Origin: Ephemerocybe angulata
Taxonomy: Eukaryota; Basidiomycota; Agaricomycetes; Agaricales; Psathyrellaceae
Direction: 5' to 3'
DNA length: 64,000 nt
NCBI GenBank assembly: GCA_013368325.1
Contig: JAACJK010000066.1
Span: 1 to 64,000, forward strand
A model generated the notes under the pieces. It searched no databases. It saw only the letters and a program-made list of their open reading frames with translations, and was not told the DNA's origin. Below are positions 45,021 through 56,139 of the stretch, piece by piece; positions within the stretch are counted from its first letter, which is position 1, and the number at the start of each line of letters is the position of its first letter. The position numbers and the translations under genes are program-made.

Positions 45021-46174
45021 GGTGACTGCGTGGGGACGGACGGTCCAGTTCAGGCCGTCTCAACTTATACTTCGATATGGGAGAACATTCAACCATGATT
45101 ATCCGAGCTTGCACCCGTGCACTCCTACATGGGCACGAGACGCAATCACCACAGTGAGGAAATCAGTGATAGCGATATCTATGGGTAGGGTATACAGACG
45201 TACTTGCACGAATCCGATTCAGTGTTCGCCGTTTACCATGAGGACTACAATGTTAAGTTAGTCAGGGCGAATTTGAATTCCAAGTTCAGCAGAAGGTGCC
45301 TGGAGAGTTTCGATAGCCAAGGGCAGAGATGAGACCTGGTTCGTCGACATGGTTGAGGGAGATGAAGTACAAGAGTTCAGGCAAAGTTCAAGTCGCTTCG
45401 CGTCGCAAACTTTTGCGAACACGCGTTAATTACGTAATTGCTACTGTATGTCACGAAATTCCCGTCAAGATAATTGATTCCTTCGCAACCTCGTGGAACA
45501 GGCGCCTACTTAGAGGTCCCCGATTCGCATTAGAAGTGCCATGTATTTCCATCTATCTTAACCCTTACCTTTCTCTGAGGTAACAGCCTTCATTTACCCT
45601 CCCAATGAAACTGGGATAGCCCATAGAGGCACGACCTTTTGATTCCGAGTCAGCGCTTAGGGAAGAAACTATACTTTGGATCGAAGTCCCGTAGTGGTTT
45701 AACTAAGTATGAATCGTCTCTTTGGGACTTGGTTGGGATATCCTAAGGTCCTTGGACACCGCTACGCCCGTCGCGCGTCGGGAGGCCTAGAATATATAGA
45801 ATTCCATGCTGCGCTGATCGTTCCGTTTCCGCTGTCCTCGAACTTCCAAAGTCAATGTAGATCGGTCATAGTATCATACGTACGATGGGCTGATTTCTCA
45901 CTCAAAGGTGGTTACAGGGTGCATGCTTTTGCAGGGCTCGTGACCAATTAGAGACTCAACATGTCTTCTCCAAACCAAGGCTAGAACGTGTACATGATAT
46001 GTACATGCACAGGGCACAAGACGCGGTCACCCTTCAAAGGAAGCAGAGTCCAAAGTCTAAGTAGTATTCCGCAGTTTTCTGGTCGAAGATAATGACGTAA
46101 GAGGTCCCGCCGGCGCTTATACTCGGGGAATTCAAGAGACCACATGGTTTCAACTTCAAATGACTGTTTAAACT
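45021..46174. other. Intergenic region between the tandem esterase genes
   Basis: Holds the promoter of copy A (see 45059-45112) and the terminator of copy B. No other gene was recognised. Confidence 0.5.
45059..45112 (-). promoter_or_regulatory. Conserved esterase promoter block, copy A
   Basis: About 54 bp sharing GATATGGGAGAA, ATTCAA, CCGAGCTTGC and a TATA-like GTATAAGTTGAG (minus strand) with the same region upstream of copy B, at a similar distance (~40-90 bp) from the start codon. TATA box assignment is by position and sequence. Confidence 0.6.
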
Positions 46175-47232
46175 TTACAAGCACTGGTGATAAAATGAAT
46201 TGACGACCGTGCATGTCGATCCAGACTGGCAGCACGAAGCGCCATTCCACCCCTGACCCCCACATTGCCCATAGCGCGCAACACAGTTTCCAGTCGGAGT
46301 CGGCTGCTGCGTCGTCGTCGTCGAGGTGGTCGTGCTCGTGATAGACGTACTAGTGGGAGTGGGATTTTCGACCCCGACATATATAGCCTTCGTCCAGAAA
46401 TCCCACGTATGCGTCGCCATCCAATTCTGCCCACTGCTCGGGCTCCCGACGTGGTCGCCCCCGTGCGCCATCCACCAGACAGGGTACCCTGCAGTACACG
46501 AGTACTCCGTCTTCATAAAGTTGCTGTCTGCACCTCTGCCGGGCTCGGGTGCGTTCTTGGACTGGCACCCGTTGACGCGGAGGTAACGATCACGCAGCGT
46601 GCGGCCATTGCTGATATTGAGGACAGAGTCGACGACACCGTGGATACCGAGGTACGCGATGCGTGTCTCGCCTCCTGTACACCCGCTCAGCTGTGCCCCA
46701 GCAATGACCGACACAGCACGGAAGTCTTCTACGAGCTTAGAAGTTAGACCTGGTCAAAATTACCACAATTGAGAGACGTACTGGCATTGGAGCAAGCAAG
46801 CGAGTACGACATCCCGCCACCGTAGCTGAAGCCAGTAGCAAAGATCTGCGTATCGTCGACACACATGTTGTTCTTGATCTCTGCGAGGATCTGGTTTACA
46901 AGGGTCGTGTCGCGATCACCTGTGTTCGCCCATCCGTTGTCGAGGCCGTTGGGTGCCACGAAAATGGCGCCCTCCTGCGCAAGGTCCCGAAGGCCGTAGT
47001 AGCCGGGGGCGACGTTGTTCATATTTCCTCCGAGCCAGTGGAACCCGAAGATGAGCTTGTAAGGGCGAGAGGTGTTGTAGTTGGCGGGGACTTGGAGGAT
47101 GTATTGGCGGTTGCTACCGATGGTCTTCGTCCCGCTCGCGGGCGGGTTCTTTCCGCATCCTGGGGTGGAGGCCCCAAGGGCGTAGTGGAGAGCGGCAAAA
47201 AGGGTGAGCCAGAAAGATGTTGTGTAAAGCAT
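46175..47232 (-). CDS. CE1-family (feruloyl-esterase-type) secreted esterase with CBM1, copy B
   Basis: Two exons (46782-47232, 46175-46728) give 334 residues. A signal peptide ([20 protein letters not shown]) precedes the same domain order as copy [44 protein letters not shown] nucleophile elbow, [23 protein letters not shown], then a Thr-rich linker and CBM1 ([17 protein letters not shown] ... FYHQCL). The single intron sits at the same codon as in copy A. Both copies look intact, and the differences are scattered substitutions concentrated in the linker and CBM1 surface. Extracellular, acting on plant cell-wall esters; exact substrate unknown. Confidence 0.93.
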
Positions 47233-47288
47233 AGCGCTCCCTAATTTGCGTAGATGTCGGTACGCTTGGTCTAATTAGTGACGATGAG

Positions 47289-47344
47289 TTGACTTATATA
47301 ACTTGGGATATGGGAGAATATTCAAGCCCGATTTTCCGAGCTTG
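47289..47344 (-). promoter_or_regulatory. Conserved esterase promoter block, copy B
   Basis: Contains TATATAAG (minus strand, ~65 bp before the ATG) and the GATATGGGAGAA / ATTCAA / CCGAGCTTGC elements shared with copy A. Likely core promoter plus a regulator site kept after the gene duplication. Confidence 0.65.
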
Positions 47345-47627
47345 CCCCCTTTTGCACCCTTACATGTCCACGAGATACATAGTTTCCGCTGAGACAAGGC
47401 AAGGGAGCGACAGCAGCGGACGAGGAGGCACGCGAGTAATCGTGTCTGCGAATTCTGAGAGGTTAAACAATTCTTCCGATATCAGCTGCTCAAGGTTGAC
47501 TTAGGGCATGGGCAAGCATGCAAGCTTTCCGAACATTTGTTTAAGCGGTAGAAACTTGTTGGCAGGAGGGTTGATGTTGAGGTCCCCAAGAACGACGAAT
47601 GGAATATTAATGATCCCGCTTCGTTAC

Positions 47628-47645
47628 TTAAGCGCCTGGCGCTTA
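47628..47645. repeat. Palindrome TTAAGCGCCTGGCGCTTA, copy 2
   Basis: Identical to 43367-43384. The two copies bracket the tandem esterase genes 4.26 kb apart. Confidence 0.8.
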
Positions 47646-50600
47646 ACTGTATACTTCCTGGATTGGCTCTCAAACCACATCTCTAGTCAGCTCAAGGGTT
47701 ACAGCTGGCTTTCACACTTTTAGGATTGTGTTCTACAGCTCACACCGGTACTTGTGGATCTTTTGGAAGGGAGGGCGCGTTGTTCAACTGTTTTTAGCAG
47801 AGCTCCCGATGATCGCACGCACCGACCGCATGTAGCTGTGGATAGAAAGGCTTGAACCTGAGCTCACCAATTTGTCCAAGGCTTTTATGAATCATCCTCT
47901 GGGCTTTGGGTACCGACAATACTTCTTCTGAAGCGTAGTCTGGGGCAGAGAATAGCCAATAAAGCCCAGGAATTCACAAGGTCCATCTACTGAGGCTTGG
48001 CCATTTTATGGATTTGCTCGCAGACATGGAGGTCAGTGTGTGAGGGTTCAAAGGAGGTGACGGCCTCCCCCAGAATGACGTCAACGGAGAAACTTCGAAC
48101 CTCTAGAAGCCCCCTAGTAAACCCCTGCTGACCTGGTAACAGAACTGGCACTACAGCGACTACATACTCAATCTTGCTCCTCACTGGCGTCTCAGATCTA
48201 TAGGAGCCGAATCTGGCTGGGGGTTTTCTAAGGTTTTCTACTCAAGTATTACGTAATTGTTAACCCTATGCCACGTTGAGCCTAGGTACAAACTCTCTAG
48301 CCTAGCATTGAAAGTAAAAAACAAGTTTTGCACCTCTCGCAAACGAAGATGGGGATGACATGCGTGGGGCTGAAGATCCTGCTCAAATAGTATGCTTGAG
48401 TACGTCGCGCAGCTCTCAAGAGGCCAACTCAGCTGCAAGTAGGTGGGTTTGTTACTAAATTCTCGCGTCTTGCAGTAGACCCTATCCATATATTCTCAGT
48501 TTTCATTCTCTCTTCTTCAGATTGGGCAGCCACTACTACGCTATACAAGTCACAACCTGTTAAACTCGCGTTTTTTGGCGATTCCGTCGGTCCGATCACC
48601 CTACCTGCAGCCGTCTCAAAGTAGCGAGATTCATAAGTATTTCGCGGATGTGACAAGTTGTCTTCATCTATACTGTCTGACCACGGCACGCTTCGGACCT
48701 AACGTGGCTTTCAAAGCTCTCTACATAGAGTCCAGAGAATCTCTCGATGCCGGAGGTTCTCCGTCAACGAGACGGCACTCAAATCTACCCAGACAGATAG
48801 GGCTGATATCCACCAAATACGCCGTATCAACCAGTCTATTCCTTAATATCCTTATCTTTTCCAAACCCCAACGACTGGTCGCAGATCAGCAGTTGGCGCT
48901 CAGCAGGTCGCATGACGGCACCTTCGGTGATGCAGCCCAACATGCGTGTTCGGCTGTGTATCGAGTTTGGCCTCGAGACCACCGAGCGGGTGACCTCCCA
49001 TCGAGGTCATCTGAGGCTCCGAGCGCGACGAGAGGCCCGCTGGGCAGTCAGCTGGCCTCAGTGGGTACCTAAGATTATCCATTCGGGTTTGATATGATGT
49101 GCTTTAAAGAAGGCTTTGGGGGAGGGTTTTGTCTTTTCTTTCTGGGTCCCTCCCGCTTCCTCGCTCCTCGCTTTCCGTGGCCTCAGTCCGTCCCCCTTCC
49201 CCAGGGACTTCAAGACGCCGACAAACTCCCCACTCTCCCCTGTGCGGCTAGTTCCACGACGTATCTGATACTTTGCTATCCCGCCGACGATTCTGCTCCC
49301 GAATTCGCAGCCAAGAACGGGCTGCCCGAACCCTCCTTTGGCCTCAACCCGGCGCGCACCTCGTCATACCCAACGCACACGGAACCAATCCATCCCGTCG
49401 TCAAGCTCCCACAATTCAATTGATTCCTCTACCTTCCTCCTCGCCGTCCTCTAGCAATCCACGGCCGACGACGTCCGACATCTACCGCAGCCGACCATTC
49501 ACTCCCCCGACTCCATCGCCTTCGAACACGGACGGTCCCACCCCTCTCGCTCGTCGCCGCCCGAACCACTGCGCTGGGTCCTCCCTGCCCAAAAGCCTTC
49601 AAAGGTCCGTCCTTCCATTTCGCCCTTCCATATAGTTCCACATCCATTCGCGATCCTGCCCCTCCATCCGGGGCTTCATCGGATAATCCATTTACGCGTT
49701 CGTCTACTCTCCAAATCCAGCCCAAACTACCCCACATCCCCTTTCGACGTCCTACCCCGCCGCCATATGTCCACCAACTGAATGCCGATGCAACTTTGCG
49801 CGATGAACTATCGACAGTCTGACTTCGTACGCGACACTGGCAGGCAGGTTACTACATCGAGCTGGGCGATATCGATTACCCAAGTCTACAGGACCTGTCA
49901 AGCATCGATACACTCGGACTACTTACGGGACGGTCGTATGGTACGTCCTCCACGAAGCTCACGTACCATTCTGGCATTACGCCATGCATACCTCTATATC
50001 CCATTCACACTCCGACGCGAAAATGCAACGGATGCCGAGCGCATTGGAGGTCCACTCAAAGGTCTATCCAGGAACGAAAATGGTCCCAAGCCCCCCAAAG
50101 ACCACGCCAGATCGTCCCAACTTGTCCCAGCCCGTCCGTCCGAGCCTTCTCCACGATCCATCGCATGCGTCGTCTGGACCCGCCCCATCCTTCCTCGTCT
50201 TCCAACGAAAGAGTCCTCGGGGTCCGTGTAAGCGCCCGTCCAGGCATCGGCTTACACGCGCCCCGATTGGCTGGTGCCAGCCTCCTTGCGTCCCCACATC
50301 CACATCCATCTTCACATCTATCAGCAGGAGTCAGTAAAAAGACTATTACATATGTACCTTCGGCTGGTCGCTCTCCCCGCACTTAGGGAAGACTGCACAA
50401 TGCACGTTGCGCATCATCGCACATCCCCCTTCCCCACACGCTTCTTCCCCACACGCGATGTAGCTGCCGCGTCGTCATAACAGGACCCGCCTCCCTCCAT
50501 TCCCCGAATCAAATTCATTGCGATGGAGATGGTTCTTTGCACGGCCCGCGCGATCTTCCCTTCGTCATCTCGCTCTCGTGTTCAGACGCTCCTTATCTCT

Positions 50601-51093
50601 CTGTGCACCTCCTAAGTCTCGTACTTATCCTTACACGAATCGTCTCATCTCTGGCGTTCCAGGCTCTCCTCTCATTCAATCTGACTGGCCGGCTACGCAC
50701 ATACGGAAAGAGTCGACGCGAAGAGGGCTTATTGTTTCCACCACTCTGGCTACTACTTAGATCTACAATCGCCGCTGCGCTCTAAGCTTTGACTATAAAC
50801 TCTACCAGCACTCTGGCGGGAAGTAAGTAAACGGTAAGTAAGCTACCACCACTCTCTGAAAGGGAATCGATGCACCTTCTTGTCTTGCCTAGCTCCCGGC
50901 GGCCGGATCTACAGGCTTACATCTCCACATACTCTGGTCTCTACATAGCCTACTCTGGCTTACTTGGTCGATGTACTTAGCGTACTCTCGTGCAGCCGAC
51001 TGCAGCCAAGCACCCCGGTCTTCAAACGAGCTTTCAATTTGAAATACCCTGTAGATTCGAGTCATCCAGGTCCTCGCAGACCTTCCACGGCCT

Positions 51094-51160
51094 TTCGTTC
51101 ATCCATCCATCCATCCGTCTTCTCTCCCATCCATCCAATCCATCCATCCATCCATCAAGC
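51094..51160. repeat. CATC tetranucleotide microsatellite
   Basis: Two runs of CATCCATC interrupted by GTCTTCTCTC. Likely slippage-prone simple repeat with no evident function. Confidence 0.7.
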
Positions 51161-51950
51161 GTAGACCGCGACAACGATATGCAGTGTACATACATATCCG
51201 ATAATCAGAGACATGCTATTCGACAGACGTACGGTCCCCATTGCGACTAGGATGATGCTGGAGAAAGACTAACCATGTACGATGGAATTTACACGTCCAA
51301 TTCATTTCATTTCGTCGAAGTATGCGGGAGAACCGTCAGATGAAGCATTCGTTTGAATACGTACCTCGCGCACTATTCGTGAATATCGGGAACGAACTGC
51401 GCATATTCGTGGAGCCGTGGAGCACCTCAGGGGTACACGCCCAACCTAGCGCATCGCACAAAGCTAATCGCACTCTGGTGCCTGGGTCCCGGATCCTATC
51501 GCGGCCGATCTTCCTTCACCGTCTAAAGCTCCAGCGCACCGTCCCCGCCTTCGCCTATCCCGAAAATACGCAACGCAACTCCTTACTCGAACTAGAGCCC
51601 TACCGTCTCCCTCTCATCAGATAGCCAGGCAGGAGGTCGGATAGTGAAATATAGATACATTCAAACTTCGACTCATACTTGCATAATACAAGAAGACATA
51701 TACGAAACATAAAAAGCGTGAATAGACATCAGAAAGCGTTAATGAGAGGCGAAGCGAAGAATGTGATAAAGAATCGAGACTTGGATGGAAGGTGAGGAGA
51801 ACAGGTATACCGTATCATCAAGAAATCGAAAGAAACGAGCAATAAAGAAAAAACAAAAAAGAAAAAGATAGAAAGAAACTATAATACAACATAGACAGAC
51901 ATTTTAGCATTCATTCCTTCGTAACTGGTAACGGACCTCGCGTCCTTTTC

Positions 51951-54900
51951 CTACCACATCGCCCCCACACCAACCCCCATCCCCTCCCCAAACACCCCCT
52001 CCTCTCTCCTTCCCCCCGTCGACACCCTCGTCTCCGTCCTCCCCCTCTTCCGCGCATCCTCCCCCTCATCATGATCCTCACTCATCTCGCCCCCACTACT
52101 CCCAGCACTCCCCGGACTCCCCATCTCCCCCACCCCACTCCCCTGCCTCCTATGCCCCTGCCCGCCCCCGCTCAAACCCAAGTGCATCGAATGCGCCGAA
52201 TCCACTTCCATAAGTCCATTCTCATTCCCATTCCCGTTCTGCCCGCGTTGTTCTTGTTGAAGCTGCTGTTGTTGTTGAAGATGCAGCTGCACCCCGTCCC
52301 CCTCGCCCTCCTCCTCCGGCATACTAGGCAACCTCCCACTCCCACTCTTCCTCCTCGCATGCTGCAGACTCTTCCTTCTCTGATGCCCGCTCCCACCCCC
52401 GGCCTTCGCCTTCGTCTTCCCTTGCCCCTGCCCCTGCTGTCCCTGCCCCTGTCCCTGAGCTTGAGCTTGAGTATGGGGTGGAGGCTGCTGGTCAGGATGA
52501 GACGCATCGACGTCCAAATCCATCCCCTCCCCCATCCCAAAGAACTCCGCTCTTCCAAGCCCCTCAACGCCCACATCAAGCACGTCCACATCCACATCCT
52601 GCCCCTCTCCCATCATACCCCCTCCCATACCCCCACCCATCCCCCCTCCTTCTCCCATCATACCCCCCATACCGTCCCCAAAAGAAAATCCCTGTGCGGG
52701 GGAACCGCCCTCCCCCCTATACCTCCTCAACTCGCCCTCCAACTCCCTATTCCTCGCACCCTGCACAGTCACAAGCTGCTGCAAATACCTAATATACTCC
52801 ACGCTCTTCCTTAGGATCATCCCTTTGTTGGCTTTTACCACGCCTTCGGAGGCGGCGCCGCTGCCGTTGAGGAGTGCGTTGGTGTTTTCGCTGTCGGGGG
52901 TTTCTTTCTTTAGGGGGGCGTTGCTCGTAGTTCCGTTTCCGTTTCCGTTTCCACCTCCAGTCCCAGTCCCATTTCCAGTTCCAGTTCTATTTGCGTTGGA
53001 AGGACCGTGTGCATTGGCGTTGGCGTTGGCGTTGGCAGAGGCAGAGGTAGAGGTGGAGGCCGGGGGAGGATTAGACGGATCAGGCGACTCGGACAAGTTC
53101 GACGACGCAGGGAGGGGTATAGGCCCGTGCGGCACGAGCGCGTCCTCCGTAATGGGCGGCGTCGTCGACGCTCCCGTATCCTTCGCGTTCGGGGGGCCTT
53201 CCACAGACGAGGGTAGAGTGTTAGTAGTGCCGTTCTTCACTTCGTAGAATAGATGAAAGATAAAGAAAGACACAAGTAAAGTGTTGGAGAATAAGAGCAG
53301 AAACCGCGGCAAGAACACCAGCACGATAACACACACTCTCGCAGTGCGCACAAGCGGCTCCACAGCGCCGTACACGCCCCGCACTCGCCCACTCGCCCAT
53401 TCGCCCGTACACCACTGGCACTCGGCGCACTAGGCACCCCAGCCGCACCCCGCCGCACACAGCTCGCACGCCTCGACCGAGCCACCTCGCGCCCCGCGCT
53501 CACACGCCTCGAACGAACCACCCCCGCACCCCGCACCCACACCCCGCGCCCCCTCTCCGCCCGCGACGATCGACGCCCCAAAGTCTCCCGCAGCACCGCA
53601 GCCGCCACCCTCGACTGCGCACGGCACCTCGCACGCTGCACACGGCCCCACCAAGGCCTCACCCACACATCCCCGCGCCCGCGCTCGCCTCCGTCCCCGC
53701 ACACCAACCTCCTCAACGCCCCTCAAACCCCAACGCCCCTCAAAACTCAAAAGCCCCAAAAAGAAAAAACATCGAAAACATCGAAAGCTCGAAAACATCG
53801 AAAGCGAAAGATCGAAAGCACCGAAAGCGAAAGATCGAAAGCATCGAAAGCACCCAAACATCGAAAGCACCCAAACATCGAAAGGCACCAAAAGATCCAA
53901 AGCACCCAAACATCGAAAGCACCGAAAGCACCCAAACATCGAAACCCTCGAAACCCCCTACACAGAAAACCAGACCGCAAGCAAGTAAGAAAAGAAGAGA
54001 AACAAACTCACCATGCCCCTCCAACATACACTCCGGAATAAGCGTCGCAAGCTCACTAATCTTCTCATTAATATTATCCCTCCTCCGCCTCTCAACCGCA
54101 TTATGGCTCTCCCGCCTCCGCCGCCTCTTCTCGTTCGCCAGGAGCGCCTGTTTATCTCCTCCTCCTCCTCCTCCTCCCACTCCCACGTTCCCATTCACCC
54201 CTCCCCCATTCACCGCTGCATTCCCGGAAGAAACCCCGGCACCGGACGACGGAGCCGCAGCCGCAGCAGACGACGACTGAGACTGAGTAGAGGCAGAAGC
54301 CAACCCCCCCAACCCAACCCCAGCCAACGACGGCGCATGATGGTGCCCCATAAACCCGCCCCCGATACTCATACTCCCCATCCCGCCCATACCACCCATC
54401 CCCACGCCCCACCCCGCGCTCCCTCCAAACCCTCCGTCCATATACCCTCCTCCCCCACCACTTCCCCCGTGTGAGTCGATTAAAGGGCTGCCTTTCGGAA
54501 GCGACGATCCGAGCGCATGCAGCGGGGGCAGGTGCGTCCCATGCTCCCCGCCGGTGGTGTTGGCATTGGACGCACCGACATGTGAAGTGGTGGTAGAAGA
54601 CGCACTCGACCCCGGGGGCGGGGAGAGCGAGAAGGGCGTGTACCCCGATTGTTGGAAGGAGTGCGAGGTTAGGGAGTCGGGGGTTGGGAGGCTGTATTCC
54701 GAGGTCCTAAATCGTTAATCGTCAGCCCCACTCGAGATAGATAGAACCCGAAAGAAAGAATGAAAGGAAGGAAGAAAGAAGAAAGAAAGAGAGAGAGAAA
54801 CTCACGGTGGAAACCCAGGCCAATGCCCACCCGCACTCCCCGGCGCCCCTCCCCCACCCCCATTACCCCCTCCCGTCCCTCCCCCACTCAAAGGTCCCCC

Positions 54901-56139
54901 TCCATTATTATTATTCCCCCCGCGCCCAGGAATAACGATCGCACTCGGCCTCACAGGCGGTGGACTCGTCCCACTAATACTATTCCCCCTCCTCTGCCTC
55001 GTCGTCCTCGCAGGACCCACACCTCCACTTAGCTGGCTCACGTTCGGGAGGCTCCCCACTCCTCCTACCCCTACGCCGCTGAGACTGCTGACGCCGCTGA
55101 GGCTGCTTGGTGGGGGTGGGCGGGAGCGCGAGCGCGCTCGTCCGAGGGAGTTCGGGTTGGAGTTTGAGTTTGAGGTGGGGATGTTAGGGGGAGGAGGATT
55201 GGGAGCGTGGATGGTCGGGGATGGTGTGTGTCGGGGGAGTCCTCCTCCTCCTCCGTTCGCAGTGGGGGCGGGTGTACCGTTAGCATTGGTGTTGGTGGGG
55301 TTGGCGTTGAGGATGCCACCGTATTGAGAAGACGGGTGGGGCGAGCTCGGCGTCAACGGCGCATTCCCATTCCCACTGCCGTTGGGATTATTGGGATTGT
55401 TGGCGTCCGACGGGTTCTCGAAGCGCATGCTCGAGTTGAGCGCGGGGAGCGTCGAGTTGAAGTGCGATACCAGGCTATGACTGTGCCCGTGATGGTGCGG
55501 GGTATGCTGCGGGGCATGGTACCCCTGATGCGCTTGATGATGTTGATGCTGATAATCGTGGAGAGAAGAGGGGGAAGCGGGATTATTGTGGAGAGAGGTG
55601 GGCTGGCTGCCGGGCATGGAGATCGGGGAGGAGACGTCGAAGATGTTGTGCGTGCGCTGTGCTTGGGCGTAGTCGTCGTACGCCCCGCGGTGCTGTTGCT
55701 GTTGGTGGTGTTGCGGTTGTTGATGGTGGGGTTGTTGGTGGTGAGGGTGGGATTGGTTGTGGTGGTGGTGTTGGTCGGCGGAAGCCATAAGGCTCACAAG
55801 GTCGTCCTCAAAGTCGCTCGCATGCTCTGGTGCAGGAAATTTCCGGTAGCCCCCTCCAACACCGATATCGGTGGGGAACCCCGCGCCGTGGTGTCCGCCC
55901 CCACCATTGGTGGCATTGCCCGCATTCCCATTCCCATTGCCCGCATTGCCGTTGTTGGTGTGGGTGTTGGTGTTGGTGTTACTCCCGCCGGAGGAAGCGG
56001 GAGCGGAAGCGAAGATGTCTATGTCGTTGTCGACGGGGTGCGGGGGGGAGGGCGGCGAGGGCAGGTGGAAGCCCTCGACGCGCACCTGCGGCTTGTACGA
56101 CGAGGGCGGCGTGTGCGTATGCGTGTGGTAGTACGACAT
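51951..56139 (-). CDS. bHLH transcription factor with a very long HLH loop
   Basis: Three exons (54806-56139, 54012-54706, 51951-53239) sum to 3,318 nt, giving 1,105 residues. The N-terminal ~630 residues are low complexity (His-, Asn-, Ser-, Pro- and Gly-rich). The basic region and helix 1 (RRRRRESHNAVERRRRDNIN followed by EKISELATLIPECM) lie at about residues 640-675. They contain the H-E-R pattern expected for E-box binding and are closest by eye to USF/MITF-like bHLH proteins. Helix 2 and a short zipper (KANKGMILRKSVEYIRYLQQ) begin at about residue 808, so ~130 loop residues, rich in Asn/Gly/Ser/Thr, separate the helices. The 772-nt intron sits exactly at the loop start. The C terminus has Gln-, Gly- and Met-rich tracts and ends GVGAMW. 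Nuclear; target genes unknown. Confidence 0.9.
53745..53960. repeat. Intronic degenerate tandem repeat
   Basis: Inside the 772-nt bHLH intron, mixed copies of ATCGAAAG and CACCCAAAC-type units repeat about 20 times on the plus strand. The minus strand reads open as FRCF/FGCF repeats, which I attribute to repeat composition. Confidence 0.8.

Larger units (their letters stand above)
47233..51950. other. Gene-poor 4.7-kb region
   Basis: No complete gene can be supported. Positions 49,100-50,350 (+) contain Ser/Pro-rich frames that look partly coding (for example YYIELGDIDYPSLQDL near 49,853 and ALEVHSKVYPGTKMV near 50,045). They are broken by stops and I could not join them with splice sites. 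A CATC microsatellite lies at about 51,094-51,160. The first 60 bp upstream of the esterase gene are 5' UTR. Confidence 0.4.

Noticed and set aside
52071..52814. 247-codon plus-strand Pro/Leu/His ORF
   Set aside because: Antisense shadow of the low-complexity third bHLH exon.
53430..54441. Minus-strand FRCF/FGCF-repeat ORF continuing from helix 1 of the bHLH
   Set aside because: It reads through the intron; splicing at 54011/53240 gives the conserved helix 2 in frame and the total length is a multiple of three.
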